Assembly (NCBI RefSeq): GCF_000062885.1
Contig: NC_009142.1
Span: 3,895,584 to 3,959,583 of the forward strand
Origin: Saccharopolyspora erythraea NRRL 2338
Lineage (GTDB): Bacteria; Actinomycetota; Actinomycetes; Mycobacteriales; Pseudonocardiaceae
Direction of reading: 5' to 3'
DNA: 64,000 nucleotides
Positions within the stretch are counted from its first letter, which is position 1. Every line of letters begins with the position of its first letter. Positions 52,535-61,906 of this stretch are shown here, in pieces. The notes below the pieces were generated by a model. The model saw only the letters and a list, made by a program, of their open reading frames with translations, had not been told where the DNA came from and did not search any database. The position numbers were made by a program, and so were the translations under genes.

Positions 52535-54098
52535 ATGATCGCCGATGTCGTCATCGCCGGAGGGGGCCCGAACGGGCTCATGCTGGCCTGCGAGCTGAGC
52601 CTGGCCGGTGTCCGGCCGGTGGTGCTGGAGGCGTTGCCGGAGCCGAGTGCGGAGCCGAAGGCCAACGGCCTACTGGGGCAGGTGGTGAGGATGGTCGACC
52701 GGCGCGGTCTGCACGAGCGGCTCAGCGGGAGTCCGGAGCCGCCGCGTCCGAACTCGGCCTACTTCATGTTCGCCGCGATGGGCCTGGATCTGAGCCTGCT
52801 GGAGGACAGCCCGATCTACGCCCTGCCGGTGCCGCAGCGGCGCATCGTGCAGGTCCTGGACGAGCGCTCGGCCGAGCTCGGAGTGGACGTCCGCAGAGGC
52901 CACGAGCTGGTCGGGCTGTCACAGGACGACGAGTCGGTCACCGCCGAGGTCATGGGGCCGGACGGGCGGTACGAGCTGGAAGGTCGCTATCTCGTGGGGG
53001 CCGACGGGGCCCACAGCATCACCCGAAAGCGTTCCGGGATCGGCTTTCCGGGCGTCACCTACGACCGGGCCACCCGGCGCAGTGCCCACGCCGCGGTTCC
53101 GAAGGAGTGGGTGGATCCGGCGACGGGCGCTTTGGAGGTGCCCGGCTACGGCCGCGTGCTGCCGTTCCTGCCGCAACGCACCGAGCGCGGCGGGTTCTCC
53201 TACGCGCCGTTGCCGGGGCAGCCGCCGTTGGTCACGACGGAGGAGTGGGACGAGCCTGCCTGCGACGAGCCTATGAGCATGGGGGAGATGCGGGGGAGCG
53301 TTCGCCGCGTGCTCGGGGTGGATGTGCCGCTCGAAACGCCGGCGGGTGACGGGCCGTACGTGTTGCGCCGGCTGCACGGTGGCAATACCCGCATCGCCGC
53401 ACGTTTCCGGGACCGGCGGGTGTTCCTGGTGGGCGACGCGGCGCACGTGTACACCGCCGGTGGCGGGCCGGGGCTCAACCTGGGCATGCAGGACGGGGTC
53501 AACCTCGGCTGGAAGCTCGCCGCCGCGCTTCGCGGCGACGCCCCGGCGGACCTGCTGGACACCTACGACGTCGAGCGCCGGTTGGCGGCTCGGCGCATGA
53601 GCATGTACTCGCAGGCGCAGTCGGCGTTGCTCGCGCCGGGCGGCGACGTCACCGCGCTGCGGGAGCTGTTCGGCGAGCTTCTCGGTGACCGCGGCACGGT
53701 CCAGCGCCTCGCCGAGCTCACCGCGGGTGCCGACGTCCGCTACGACATGGGGTCGGCCGGTCAGCATCCGCTGGTGGGCCGGTTCGCGCCGGACCTGGAG
53801 CTGTCAACGCCGACCGGCAGCGTCCGGCTCGCGGAGCTGACGCGGGACGCGCGTCCGCTGCTGCTCGACCTGACGGCGGACGGAGCGCTCGCCGACGTGT
53901 TGTCCGGCCGGTGCGAGCACGTGGACGTCGTCACGGCGAGCGCGCCGACCTCCGAGGTGACCGGGCTGTTGCTCCGCCCGGACTGCTACGTGGCGTCGGC
54001 GTCGCCACATCCCGGTCCCGCTGAGGTGGAGGCTCTCCAGGCGGCGCTGCGACGGTGGTTTCGCCGCACCTGTCCGGCCGGTCGCTGCTCAGTCGTAG
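52535..54098 (+). CDS. FAD-dependent aromatic monooxygenase, 3' end frameshifted
   Basis: A class A flavoprotein monooxygenase of about 520 residues. It has the GxGxxG motif VVIAGGGPNGLMLACELSLAG, the DG motif YLVGADGAHSITRKRSGIGF and the GD motif VFLVGDAAHVYTAGGGPGLNLGMQDGVNL, followed by a thioredoxin-like C-terminal domain. The ATG at 52535 follows GGAGAGG. After ALRRWF (54061) the frame runs on for 1 kb antisense to the next gene. Skipping one C gives AAPVRPVAAQS and a stop at 54096-54098, a normal ending. I therefore end it there and take the longer 840-residue ORF as an artefact of a 1-bp insertion. Confidence 0.82.
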
Positions 54099-54250
54099 CC
54101 GCGGATCAGGTGGCTCTCGTCGAACTCGTCGATCTCGGTGGTGACCGGCACGCGCCGCTCGGGGGAGAGGGGGTCTCTGGGCCGCGGTGCCAGCTCCGCG
54201 GGGAGCAGGTGCTGGGGAGGAGCAGCAGAGGGGGAGTCGGAGCGTTCCAT
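54089..54250 (-). CDS. Small acidic-tailed protein, hypothetical
   Basis: A 53-residue ORF starting MERSDSPSAAPPQHLLPAEL at 54250, with AGAGG about 7 nt upstream. It is Pro/Ser-rich, then ends in VTTEIDEFDESHLIRGYD. Third-position GC is high only from this ATG on, so the longer start at 54352 is less likely. The conserved-looking acidic C-terminus after a leader-like half is the layout of some RiPP precursors, but no maturase is nearby. Convergent with the monooxygenase, overlapping its corrected 3' end by 10 bp. Confidence 0.45.
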   Translation of the reverse strand: MERSDSPSAAPPQHLLPAELAPRPRDPLSPERRVPVTTEIDEFDESHLIRGYD

Positions 54251-54442
54251 TCCGGCACCTCTCGTTCGGGGAACCATCTGTCGATATTGCTCGGTCGGCA
54301 GGCGGTTCGCACGTTCGATACTCCACAAGTAGGACGAACCGACCTCGTGCACCCATTGAGTTTGAATGCATTCATTGCTTCAGTGTTGACTAAAATCAAT
54401 CCAAGATCACCAAAAACAAAGACCAGCAACGAGAATGAGCAC

Positions 54443-56005
54443 TCACCAGGCCGGGGTGAGACGTCGACCTCTGCGGAGGCCGACATACATCCCGTGGTCG
54501 ACGACGGTGTAGCCGGCCAGTGCGACCCATGGGATGCCCGCGGGCGGGTGGACCGGGTCCCGGTAGTCGCCGACGTCGGTCACGGTGGTCGCGTTGAAGG
54601 CCACCAGGTCGGCGATGTGGCCGGGGGCGACCAGGCCGCGTTCGGGGATGCGGAAGGCTTCCGCCGGCATCGAGGTCATCCGGCGCACCGCTTCGGGCAG
54701 CGAGAGCACGCCGCGTTCGCGGCAGTAGCGGCCGAGGACGCGGGGGAACGTGCCGTGAAGGCGGGGGTGCGGCTTGCCGCCGATTCCCGGCGGGAGACCG
54801 TCGGAGCCGATGGCGGTGTGCGGGTCGGCCAGCGCGGCGACGAGGTCGTCCTCGTGCATGGAGAAGTGGACCATGGACGCGCGCAGCCGTTCGCCGACGA
54901 GGATGTCGGCCAGCACATCGACGGGCCGCGCGTCCTGTTCGGCCGCGAGTTCGGCGATCGTGCGGCCTTCGTGGCGATGGCTGGCCGTGGTGGCGATGAG
55001 GATCGTGTCCCAGTCGCGGTCGCGGTTGGCCTCGGCGAGCTCGGTCCGGCCCGATGAGCTGTCGAGCCTGGCCACGAGTTCGTCGGCCTCGCAGGCCAGG
55101 AAGTGCTTGGGCAGGGTGGCGGTGAGCATGGTCGAGGACGCCGTGTACGGGTAGACGTCCTGCATGACGGGGTGTCCGTCGCGGCGGGCGTCCTGGAGCT
55201 TGGTGAGTGCCTCGGGAACCGTTCCCCAGTTCTCGGCGCCCGCGGCCTTCAGGTGCGAGATGTGGGTGCGGCCGGCCGCGCGTCCGATGCGCAGGGCCTC
55301 GTCGACGGAGTCGAGCAGGCCGGAGCCTTCGTCGCGCATGTGGGTGGCGTAGAGGCCGTCGCCGCCGAGCGCTTCGGCGAGCGCGAGCAGTTCGCCGGTG
55401 GTGGCGAAGACGGCGGGCGGGTAGATCAGCCCGCTGGAGAGGCCGAAGGCGCCTGCGGTCATGCCTTCTTCCAGCGCGTCGCGCATGGTGCGCAGGGCGT
55501 GGTCGTCGGGGGCGGCGTCGCTCATGCCGGTGGCGGCGATGCGCAGGGTGCCGTGGCCGATGAGCGGGCACTGGTTGGTGACGTATCCGGCGGTGTCGGT
55601 GGCGGCGTAGAGGTCGTGGAAGCCGGTCCAGGTGAGGTCGATGGGCGGGAAGATGCGCTGGAGGAAGGTGGCGAGGGTGGTGGTGCGGGCGGGGTCGTTG
55701 GGTGCGAGGCTGAAGCCGCAGTTGCCGACGATCTCGGTGGTCACGCCCTGCAGGATCTTGGTGGTGTCGTCGTGGTCGAGCAGGGCGGCGTTGTCGGCGT
55801 GGGAGTGGACGTCGATGAAGCCGGGGGCGAGCACGAGTCCGGTGAGGTCGCGCGCCGGGTGGGTGCGGGGCAGGACGCCTGGGGGTTCGACGGCGGCGAC
55901 GCGACCTTCGAGGACCAGGACGTCGGCGGGGCGCAGTGGGCGGCCGGTTCCGTCGGCGAGCAGGGCTCCGGTGAGCAGTGCGGTGTCGGTGAGCGTGGGG
56001 TTCAC
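54443..56005 (-). CDS. N-acyl-D-amino-acid deacylase (amidohydrolase superfamily)
   Basis: A 520-residue amidohydrolase. Zinc-ligand motif is LAPGFIDVHSHADNAALL, with further family segments GVTTEIVGNCGFSLAP, GLYATHMRDEGSGLLDSVDEALRIGRAAGRTHISHLKAAG, MVHFSMHEDDL and AIGSDGLPPG (the catalytic Asp). The C-terminal barrel ends with RGLVAPGHIADLVAFN. It hydrolyses N-acyl-D-amino acids; D-aminoacylase or a related amidase is likely. The GTG at 56005 is preceded by AAAGGCGG. Confidence 0.9.
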   Translation of the reverse strand: MNPTLTDTALLTGALLADGTGRPLRPADVLVLEGRVAAVEPPGVLPRTHPARDLTGLVLAPGFIDVHSHADNAALLDHDDTTKILQGVTTEIVGNCGFSLAPNDPARTTTLATFLQRIFPPIDLTWTGFHDLYAATDTAGYVTNQCPLIGHGTLRIAATGMSDAAPDDHALRTMRDALEEGMTAGAFGLSSGLIYPPAVFATTGELLALAEALGGDGLYATHMRDEGSGLLDSVDEALRIGRAAGRTHISHLKAAGAENWGTVPEALTKLQDARRDGHPVMQDVYPYTASSTMLTATLPKHFLACEADELVARLDSSSGRTELAEANRDRDWDTILIATTASHRHEGRTIAELAAEQDARPVDVLADILVGERLRASMVHFSMHEDDLVAALADPHTAIGSDGLPPGIGGKPHPRLHGTFPRVLGRYCRERGVLSLPEAVRRMTSMPAEAFRIPERGLVAPGHIADLVAFNATTVTDVGDYRDPVHPPAGIPWVALAGYTVVDHGMYVGLRRGRRLTPAW

Positions 56006-56152
56006 GGCTGGGTACCGCCTTTCGCGTGCCCGCGGTGTCCTCGTTCATCTTGCCCCGGTGCGGTGCCGGGGGCGCGTGGTGTGGCGGGAATACGTGCCGG
56101 GTGCTGGTGTTCGTGTGTGTTGGCAGGGCTGGTCGTTCGGTGGGGGTGCGCG

Positions 56153-57202
56153 GTGCACGGTGAGTACAAGGTTCCGGGTGGCAAGCTGGTCGTGGTCGAC
56201 GTGGACGTCGAGGACGGGCGGTTGGCCCGGGTCCGGTTGAGCGGGGACTTCTTCCTGGAGCCGGATGAGGCCTTGGAGGACATCAACCGGGCTCTGGAGG
56301 GGGCCGCGGTGGGTTCGGACGCCGAGTCGCTGGTGCGGCGCATCCACAGTGGACTGGGGCCTGAGGTGCGGATGGCGGGCTTCAGCGCGGAGGCGGTGGC
56401 GGTCGCGGTGCGGCGGGCGGTGACGCGGGCCAGCGACTGGGGTGAGCACGACTGGCGGTTGGTGCACGACGGTCCGCAGTCGCCGCTGATGCACATGGCG
56501 TTGGACCAGGTGCTGGCCGAGGAGGTGGCGGCGAGTCGCAGGCCGCCGACGTTGCGGTTCTGGGAGTGGGCCGCTCCGGCGGTGATCATCGGGAGTTTCC
56601 AGTCGGTGCGCAACGAGGTGGACGCGGAGGGTGCGCGACGTCTGGGTGTGGAGGTGGTGCGGCGGATCACCGGTGGTGGGGCGATGTTCGTGGAGCCGGG
56701 CAACACGGTGACGTACTCGTTGTACGCGCCGGTGTCGTTGGTGGCGGGGATGTCGATGGCGGAGTCGTATGCGTTCCTGGACGACTGGGTGCTGGGTGTG
56801 TTGCGGGAGCTGGGGTTGAACGTGTGGTACCAGCCGTTGAACGACATCGCCTCGGATACCGGGAAGATCGGTGGTGCGGCGCAGAAGCGGGTGTCGGGTG
56901 GGGTGGTGTTGCACCACGTGACGATGTCCTACGACATCGATGCGGACAAGATGGCCGAGGTGCTGCGGGTGGGCGGGGAGAAGCTGTCGGACAAGGGTGT
57001 GGCGAGCGCGAAGAAGCGGGTGGATCCGCTGCGCAGGCAGACGGGGTTGGCGCGGGAGGAGGTCATCGCGCGGTTGATCGCCGGGTTCGGTCAGCGCTAC
57101 GGGTTGTCCGGGGGTGCGGTGACCGAGGCCGAGCGGCTGCGTGCGCAGGAGCTGGTGGCCGCGAAGTTCGGGACCGCGCAGTGGCTGGGCCGGGTGCCGT
57201 GA
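56153..57202 (+). CDS. lplA: Lipoate-protein ligase A with N-terminal accessory domain
   Basis: A 349-residue enzyme. The first 95 residues (EYKVPGGKLVVVDVDVEDGRLARVRLSGDFFLEPDEAL) match the small accessory domain usually found at the C-terminus of LplA, here in front. The catalytic domain follows (WRLVHDGPQSPLMHMALDQVLAEEV; GVEVVRRITGGGAMFVEPGNTVTYSL; the Lys region DIASDTGKIGGAAQKRVSGGVVLHH). It attaches lipoate to 2-oxoacid dehydrogenase E2 subunits. The GTG start at 56153 is the best guess because the accessory domain begins there. Confidence 0.9.
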   Translation: MHGEYKVPGGKLVVVDVDVEDGRLARVRLSGDFFLEPDEALEDINRALEGAAVGSDAESLVRRIHSGLGPEVRMAGFSAEAVAVAVRRAVTRASDWGEHDWRLVHDGPQSPLMHMALDQVLAEEVAASRRPPTLRFWEWAAPAVIIGSFQSVRNEVDAEGARRLGVEVVRRITGGGAMFVEPGNTVTYSLYAPVSLVAGMSMAESYAFLDDWVLGVLRELGLNVWYQPLNDIASDTGKIGGAAQKRVSGGVVLHHVTMSYDIDADKMAEVLRVGGEKLSDKGVASAKKRVDPLRRQTGLAREEVIARLIAGFGQRYGLSGGAVTEAERLRAQELVAAKFGTAQWLGRVP

Positions 57203-57206
57203 CGGG

Positions 57207-57428
57207 TCAGGTCAGCAGTTCGGGGACGCCGGGGGTGCTGCGGCGGCGGCGCAGCCAGACCTTGCGGGTTCCGTCGGCGTAGAGCAGGACGCGGGAGAGT
57301 TCCCATCCGGCGAACTCGGCGTGGATGCTGAGCTGGGTCGCTGCGTTGCGGCGGGTGACTCCCGGGGGCAGGCGCAGCGGCCGGTACTCCCAGTCCTGGT
57401 CGTGGGTTCCTTCGGCGTTGTCGATCAC
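57207..57428 (-). CDS. DUF5703 family protein
   Basis: A 73-residue protein with the family pattern DWEYRPLRLPPGVTRRNAATQLSIHAEFAGWELSRVLLYADGTRKVWLRRR. Small and basic, of unknown function. It overlaps the lipoprotein gene (57425) by 4 bp and follows it on the minus strand. A similar lipoprotein / small protein / uppP / phosphatase order occurs in mycobacteria (lppL-Rv2137c-uppP-Rv2135c, from memory). Confidence 0.85.
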   Translation of the reverse strand: MIDNAEGTHDQDWEYRPLRLPPGVTRRNAATQLSIHAEFAGWELSRVLLYADGTRKVWLRRRRSTPGVPELLT

Positions 57429-58468
57429 ACTTTCACCACCTGTGTTCCTTGGCCGGTCGCGGAGGTGACGTAGACCTCGCCGGTGTCGGGGTCGACGGTC
57501 ACCGAGTCGGGTTGGTGGACGGTGGGCAGGCGGTGGCGTTGGCGGGGTTCGCCGCCTGCGATGTCGTAGGCGATGAGTTCGTTGGTCGCGGTGAGGGTGA
57601 TCCAGGCGAGGTCGCGGTGGGGGTCGTAGGCGATGTCGTAGGGGGCGCCTGGGACGGGGTAGCGCTGTTTCATGATCAGCGGGCCGACGGAGAAGGCGAG
57701 GAGTTCCTGGCCTCGGGTGTCGACGGTGAGGATGCGGTGGTAGCGGTCGGTGACGGCGTTGGTGGCGCCGTCGCCTGCGCGTAGTCCTGCGCCTTTTTCG
57801 CCGGTGGCGGGGTCGACGGGGGTGATGGCGGTGGTGAGGCGGTCCAGGACGTAGAGGTCGTTGCCGGTGGTGAGCAGTTGGGCGGGGCCCTGGAAGCCGG
57901 TGGCGGTGGTGGTGGCGCGGTTGCCGTCGAGGATGGTGACGGTCTTGGTGGTGCGCAGGGCGACTGCGGTGCGTCCGTCGGGCAGGGTGGTGGCGTCGGT
58001 GGGGCCGCCGGGGACGTGGGTGGTGGTGGTCTGTCCGGTGCGCAGGTCGGTGCGGGCGAGCAGGTCCTGGTCGGGAAGTGCCGCGAGCAGGGTGCCGCCG
58101 GTGGCGTGGAGTGCGGCGGGGGTGCCGGGCAGTCCGATGGTGCGTGGGGCGCCGCCGGGTGCGCGGGTGTCGGTGAGGGTGAGGGTGGGGCCGCCTGCGG
58201 TGATGAGGGTGTGGGTGGTGGTGTCGTAGGCGCTGTGCTGGGCTGCCGGGGTGGGCAGGATCGTGCCTGCCGGGGGCTGGGTGGGTGGTGCGGTGGCGGG
58301 TGTGGCGGCGCTGAGCTGGGCGGTGACCTGGAGGGGGTCGCTGGGGGTGTTGGCCGCGCAGCCGGTGAGCGCGAGTGACGCGGTGATGCAGGTGGCTGCC
58401 AGACGACGCAACGAGGACCTCCCGGTTCTGCGTGCCCGCGGGGTGCGGTGCGGTGCTGCGTCCAGCAT
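57425..58468 (-). CDS. Lipoprotein with beta-propeller repeats (LppL-like)
   Basis: A 347-residue lipoprotein. The signal peptide RSSLRRLAATCITASLALTGCAAN has the lipobox LTGC. A Thr/Pro-rich linker leads into repeated propeller blades (TLLAALPDQDLLARTDLRTG, DGRTAVALRTTKTVTILDG, DLYVLDRLTTAITPVDPATG, DLAWITLTATNELIAYDIAGG, GEVYVTSATGQGTQVVKV). It should be anchored outside the membrane and act as a binding scaffold. The start is ATG 58468; the ORF is open 17 codons upstream. Coupled to DUF5703. Confidence 0.85.
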   Translation of the reverse strand: MLDAAPHRTPRARRTGRSSLRRLAATCITASLALTGCAANTPSDPLQVTAQLSAATPATAPPTQPPAGTILPTPAAQHSAYDTTTHTLITAGGPTLTLTDTRAPGGAPRTIGLPGTPAALHATGGTLLAALPDQDLLARTDLRTGQTTTTHVPGGPTDATTLPDGRTAVALRTTKTVTILDGNRATTTATGFQGPAQLLTTGNDLYVLDRLTTAITPVDPATGEKGAGLRAGDGATNAVTDRYHRILTVDTRGQELLAFSVGPLIMKQRYPVPGAPYDIAYDPHRDLAWITLTATNELIAYDIAGGEPRQRHRLPTVHQPDSVTVDPDTGEVYVTSATGQGTQVVKV

Positions 58469-58566
58469 CCCCGATGTGGGGGTGGTGGTGTGGGTGGGGG
58501 CGAACTTCCAGCTTGACATCGGTGGTGGCGTTCGGGGTAGGGGGTTGGTCCGGTCGGTGGGTGGTG

Positions 58567-59550
58567 TCAGCGGCGGGCGGGGCCGCGTTCGGGGTAGCCC
58601 TGTTCGGGTTCGCTGACGTCGTCGAGGGCGGCTTGGATGGCTGGGGGCAGGGTGAGTTCTTCGGCGTTGAGGGCGGCTTTGAGCTGGGTGGTGGTGCGGG
58701 TGCCGATGATGGCGGCGGTGATGCCGGGGCGGTCGCGGACCCAGGCGAGGGCGACGGTCAGCGGTGTGGTGCCGAGTCCTTCGGCGGCGGTGGCGGCGGC
58801 CTGGACGATGCGGTTGGCGCGTGGGGTGCGGTGGTGGTCGACGTAGCTGGCGAGGTGGGGGTCGGCGCCGCGGGAGCCGGCGGGGGTGGTGTTGCGGTAT
58901 TTGCCGGTGAGCACGCCGCGGCCGAGTGGGGCCCAGGCGAGGGTGCCGATGCCGTGGTGGGTGGCGGCGGGCAGGGCTTCGCGTTCGATGCCGCGTTCGA
59001 CCAGGGAGTATTCGGCTTGGTGGGAGGTCAGTGGGGTGCGGGTGGGGTGGGCTTGCTGGTGGGTGGCGGCGGTGGCCAGTTGCCAGCCCGCGTAGTTGGA
59101 GACGCCGGCGTAGCGGACCCTGCCGCTGGTGATGGCGGTGTCGAGGGCGGCGAGGGTTTCGTCGAGGGGGACGGCGGGGTCCCAGGCGTGCAGTTGCCAG
59201 AGGTCGATGTGGTCGGTGCGCAGGCGGCGCAGTGAGCCGTCGAGGGCTGACAGGAGTGCGGCGCGGGAGGCGCCGCCGCCGAAGGGTCCGTCGTGGCGGC
59301 GGGCGACGGCTTTGGTGGCCAGGACGACGTCGTCGCGGGTGAGGACGGTGGTGAGAAGGTCGCCGAGGATTTCCTCGCTGTGGCCGTCCTGGTAGACGTC
59401 GGCGGTGTCGACGAGGGTGCCGCCGGCGTCGTGGAAGGTGACGAGCTGGTCGGCGGCCTGTTCGGCGTCGGTGTCCAGTCCCCAGGTCATGGTGCCGAGG
59501 GCGAGGCGGGAGACGCGCAGGCCGCTGCGGCCGAGCTGTCGGTGTTCCAC
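58567..59550 (-). CDS. Aldo/keto reductase
   Basis: A 327-residue (alpha/beta)8 reductase. The tetrad is visible: Asp and Tyr in TLVDTADVYQDGHSEEILG, Lys in VVLATKAVARR, and His in IDLWQLHAWDP. Cofactor loop segments are YAGVSNYAGWQL and AIIGTRTTTQLKAAL. It reduces aldehydes or ketones with NADPH; substrate unknown. It starts GTG at 59550, so the N-terminus MEHRQLGRSGLRVSRLALGTM is standard. Confidence 0.92.
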   Translation of the reverse strand: MEHRQLGRSGLRVSRLALGTMTWGLDTDAEQAADQLVTFHDAGGTLVDTADVYQDGHSEEILGDLLTTVLTRDDVVLATKAVARRHDGPFGGGASRAALLSALDGSLRRLRTDHIDLWQLHAWDPAVPLDETLAALDTAITSGRVRYAGVSNYAGWQLATAATHQQAHPTRTPLTSHQAEYSLVERGIEREALPAATHHGIGTLAWAPLGRGVLTGKYRNTTPAGSRGADPHLASYVDHHRTPRANRIVQAAATAAEGLGTTPLTVALAWVRDRPGITAAIIGTRTTTQLKAALNAEELTLPPAIQAALDDVSEPEQGYPERGPARR

Positions 59551-59793
59551 GGTGTTGGAGCGTATTCGCTGCGTGGTCGTGGTGGGTTCATGGTGTGGTC
59601 GGTCGGCGTTTCGGTGGTGGTGCGGGTCACGCGGTGTGTGCTGGGGTGGCGCGGTCGTGGGGCTGGTAAGGGCGGGCCGCTACCGGGTGGGTGAAGGCGA
59701 TACTGCAAGATCTCTGGCCGGAGGAGCGAGGTGGCCGGCGCGTGGGGCCGGTGCCGCACAGGAAATCTCTCGATCGTGCTGGAGTGGGTTTAG

Positions 59794-60624
59794 TTGTCGT
59801 GGTTGCAGGCCATGGTGCTCGCCGTGGTCCAGGGGCTCACTGAGTTCCTTCCGATTTCGTCGTCCGGGCATCTGTCGATCGTGTCGAAGTTGTTCTTCGG
59901 CTCGGATGCGGGTGCGTCGTTCACCGCGGTCACGCAGATCGGCACGGAGCTGGCGGTGGTGATCTACTTCGCCGGCGACATCGTGCGGTTGGTGGTGACG
60001 TGGTTCCGCGGTCTGGTCAACGCCGAGGTGCGCAGGACGCAGGATTACCGGTTGGCGTGGTATGTGATCGTGGGCAGCTTGCCGATCGGTGTGCTGGGTT
60101 TTCTGTTCCAGGACTACATCCGGGGTGCGTTGCGCAGCCTGTGGATCACGGGTGCGATGTTGATCCTGTTCGGGATCCTGATGGGGTTGGCCGAGCGGTT
60201 CGGTGCGCAGCGGCGTGGTCATGACAAGTTGACGATGCGGGACGGCGTGTTGATGGGGTCGGCGCAGGCGTTGGCGTTGATCCCGGGGGTGTCGCGTTCG
60301 GGCGGGACGATCACGGCGGGTCTGTCGCTGGGGTTGGACCGTCCGACGGCCGTGCGGTTTTCGTTCCTGCTGGCGATTCCGGCGGTGTTCGCCGCCGGGG
60401 TGTCGGAGGTGTCGCACGTATTCGAGCCGAGTGCGCACGGTCTGCAGCCGACGGGTGCGCAGATGATCGTGGCGACGGTGGTGGCCGGTGTGGTCGGGTA
60501 CGCGGTGATCGCGTGGTTGTTGCGGTACGTGCAGAAGCACAGCGTGTACCTGTTCGTGTGGTATCGGATCGTGCTGGGTCTGGTGCTGTTCGGGCTGCTC
60601 GGTTTCGGGGTCATCCAGCCGTGA
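59794..60624 (+). CDS. uppP: Undecaprenyl-diphosphatase UppP (BacA)
   Basis: A 276-residue integral membrane enzyme that recycles the wall lipid carrier by removing one phosphate from undecaprenyl diphosphate. Motifs: [19 protein letters not shown] and [24 protein letters not shown], the two catalytic loops. About eight TM helices. The best start is a TTG at 59794 ([14 protein letters not shown]), since no ATG or GTG precedes the first helix; GGAG lies 11 nt upstream. An intrinsic terminator follows. Confidence 0.94.
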
Positions 60625-60642
60625 TCGGGTGAGGTGGCCGTG

Positions 60643-60679
60643 GGGCGGTCCGGTGCGTTGCGCCGGGCCGCCCTTTTTT
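60643..60679 (+). terminator. Rho-independent terminator of uppP
   Basis: GGGCGGTCCGG (60643-60653) pairs with CCGGGCCGCCC (60663-60673), followed by six T. Confidence 0.85.
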
Positions 60680-60732
60680 CGTGCGCCGGGGTGTGTGGGG
60701 TGGCCGGTGGTGGTGGGCCTACCCTCGGCGGC

Positions 60733-61434
60733 GTGGCGACTCTCATCCTGCTGCGGCACGCGCGGTCGGCGGCGAACGGTTCCGGGACGCTGGCGGGTCG
60801 TACCGCCGGTGTGGGTTTGGACGAGACGGGGCGGGTGCAGGCCGAGGGGCTTGCGGGCAGGTTGTCGGGGATTCCGGTGAGCGCGTTGGTGGCTTCGCCG
60901 TTGCAGCGGTGCCAGGACACGGTGGCGGGGCTGGCCGAGAAGCTGGGTGTGCCGGTGGCGGTGGAGGACCGGTTGGCCGAGGTGGACTACGGGCAGTGGA
61001 CGGGCCGGGCGGTCAAGGACCTGACGCAGGAGCCGTTGTGGAAGGTCGTGCAGCAGCATCCGTCGGCGGCGGTGTTCCCGGGTGGGGAGGCGCTGGCGCA
61101 GGTGCAGGCGCGGGCGGTGGAGGCGGTGCGTGAGCACGATCGGCGGATCAGCGGCGAGTTCGGGCCGCACGCGGTGTGGGTGGCGTGCAGCCATGGTGAT
61201 GTGATCAAGGCGGTGCTGGCCGATGCGCTGGGGCTGCACCTGGACGGGTTCCAGCGGATCGTGGTGGATCCGTGTTCGGTGAGCGTGGTGCGCTACACCG
61301 AGACGCGGCCGTTCGTGTTGCGGGTCAACGACACCGGTGGGGACGTGTCGGGGTTGCTGCCGCCGAAGGAAGAGGACTCGGGTTCGTCGTCGTCTGATGC
61401 GGTGGTGGGGGGTTCGACGGGTGCCGGAGCCTGA
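60733..61434 (+). CDS. Histidine phosphatase family protein
   Basis: A 233-residue phosphoglycerate mutase-like enzyme: catalytic RHG-type motif LILLRHARSAANG, ASPLQRCQDTVAGL, the acid in LAEVDYGQWTG, and the second His in VACSHGDVIKAVLADALG. It fits the MSMEG_4193-type phosphomutase group commonly next to uppP; its substrate is unknown. The Ser-rich C-terminus overlaps the next gene by 14 bp. A TACCCT box 7 nt before the GTG at 60733 suggests leaderless translation. Confidence 0.9.
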   Translation: MATLILLRHARSAANGSGTLAGRTAGVGLDETGRVQAEGLAGRLSGIPVSALVASPLQRCQDTVAGLAEKLGVPVAVEDRLAEVDYGQWTGRAVKDLTQEPLWKVVQQHPSAAVFPGGEALAQVQARAVEAVREHDRRISGEFGPHAVWVACSHGDVIKAVLADALGLHLDGFQRIVVDPCSVSVVRYTETRPFVLRVNDTGGDVSGLLPPKEEDSGSSSSDAVVGGSTGAGA

Positions 61435-61873
61435 GCTGTGGGGTGTGCGGGACCTGGTGGGGTTCTTCGGGGGGCGCTGGCGGCTGGAGCGGAAGATCGT
61501 CGATGCCGCGGGGGTGCGGATCGGGTCGTTCTCGGGTGTGGCGGTGTTCTCGCCGGTGGAGTGGGGGTTGGAGTTCCGGGAGGAGGGTCTGCTGGAGCTG
61601 GGGGCGCATCGGGGGCCGGCGCACCGGTGCCTGCATTACCGAGTGTCCGGCGAGGGGCGCGCCGATGTGTATTTCGACTACGGCACGTTCTTCCACGACC
61701 TGGACCTGCGGACCGGGCTGTGGCGGGTGGGCCATCCGTGCCGGGACGATGAGTACCGGGGTGAGTTCCGGGTGTGGGACCGCGACCGGTGGCGGCAGGA
61801 GTGGACTGTGGTCGGTCCGGCCAAGGATCACGCCTTGTTCACCGACTTCGTCCGGGAGCCCGGCGGTTCCTAG
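61421..61873 (+). CDS. DUF6314 family protein
   Basis: A 150-residue protein starting from GTG at 61421. Family features: ELWGVRDLVGFFGGRWRLERKIVD, HRGPAHRCLHYRV, DYGTFFHDLDLRTGLWRVGHPCRDDEYRGEF and a final VVGPAKDHALFTDF. This is a lipocalin-like beta-barrel of unknown role. It overlaps the preceding phosphatase gene, so it is cotranscribed and probably coupled. Confidence 0.82.
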   Translation: MPEPELWGVRDLVGFFGGRWRLERKIVDAAGVRIGSFSGVAVFSPVEWGLEFREEGLLELGAHRGPAHRCLHYRVSGEGRADVYFDYGTFFHDLDLRTGLWRVGHPCRDDEYRGEFRVWDRDRWRQEWTVVGPAKDHALFTDFVREPGGS

Positions 61874-61906
61874 GGCTGCCTTGCACGCCCGTCGTGTTCG
61901 GTGACT

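Noticed and set aside
54099-55057. C-terminal extension of the FAD monooxygenase
   Set aside because: It is the antisense of the deacylase gene and has no domain; explained by a 1-bp insertion near 54061.
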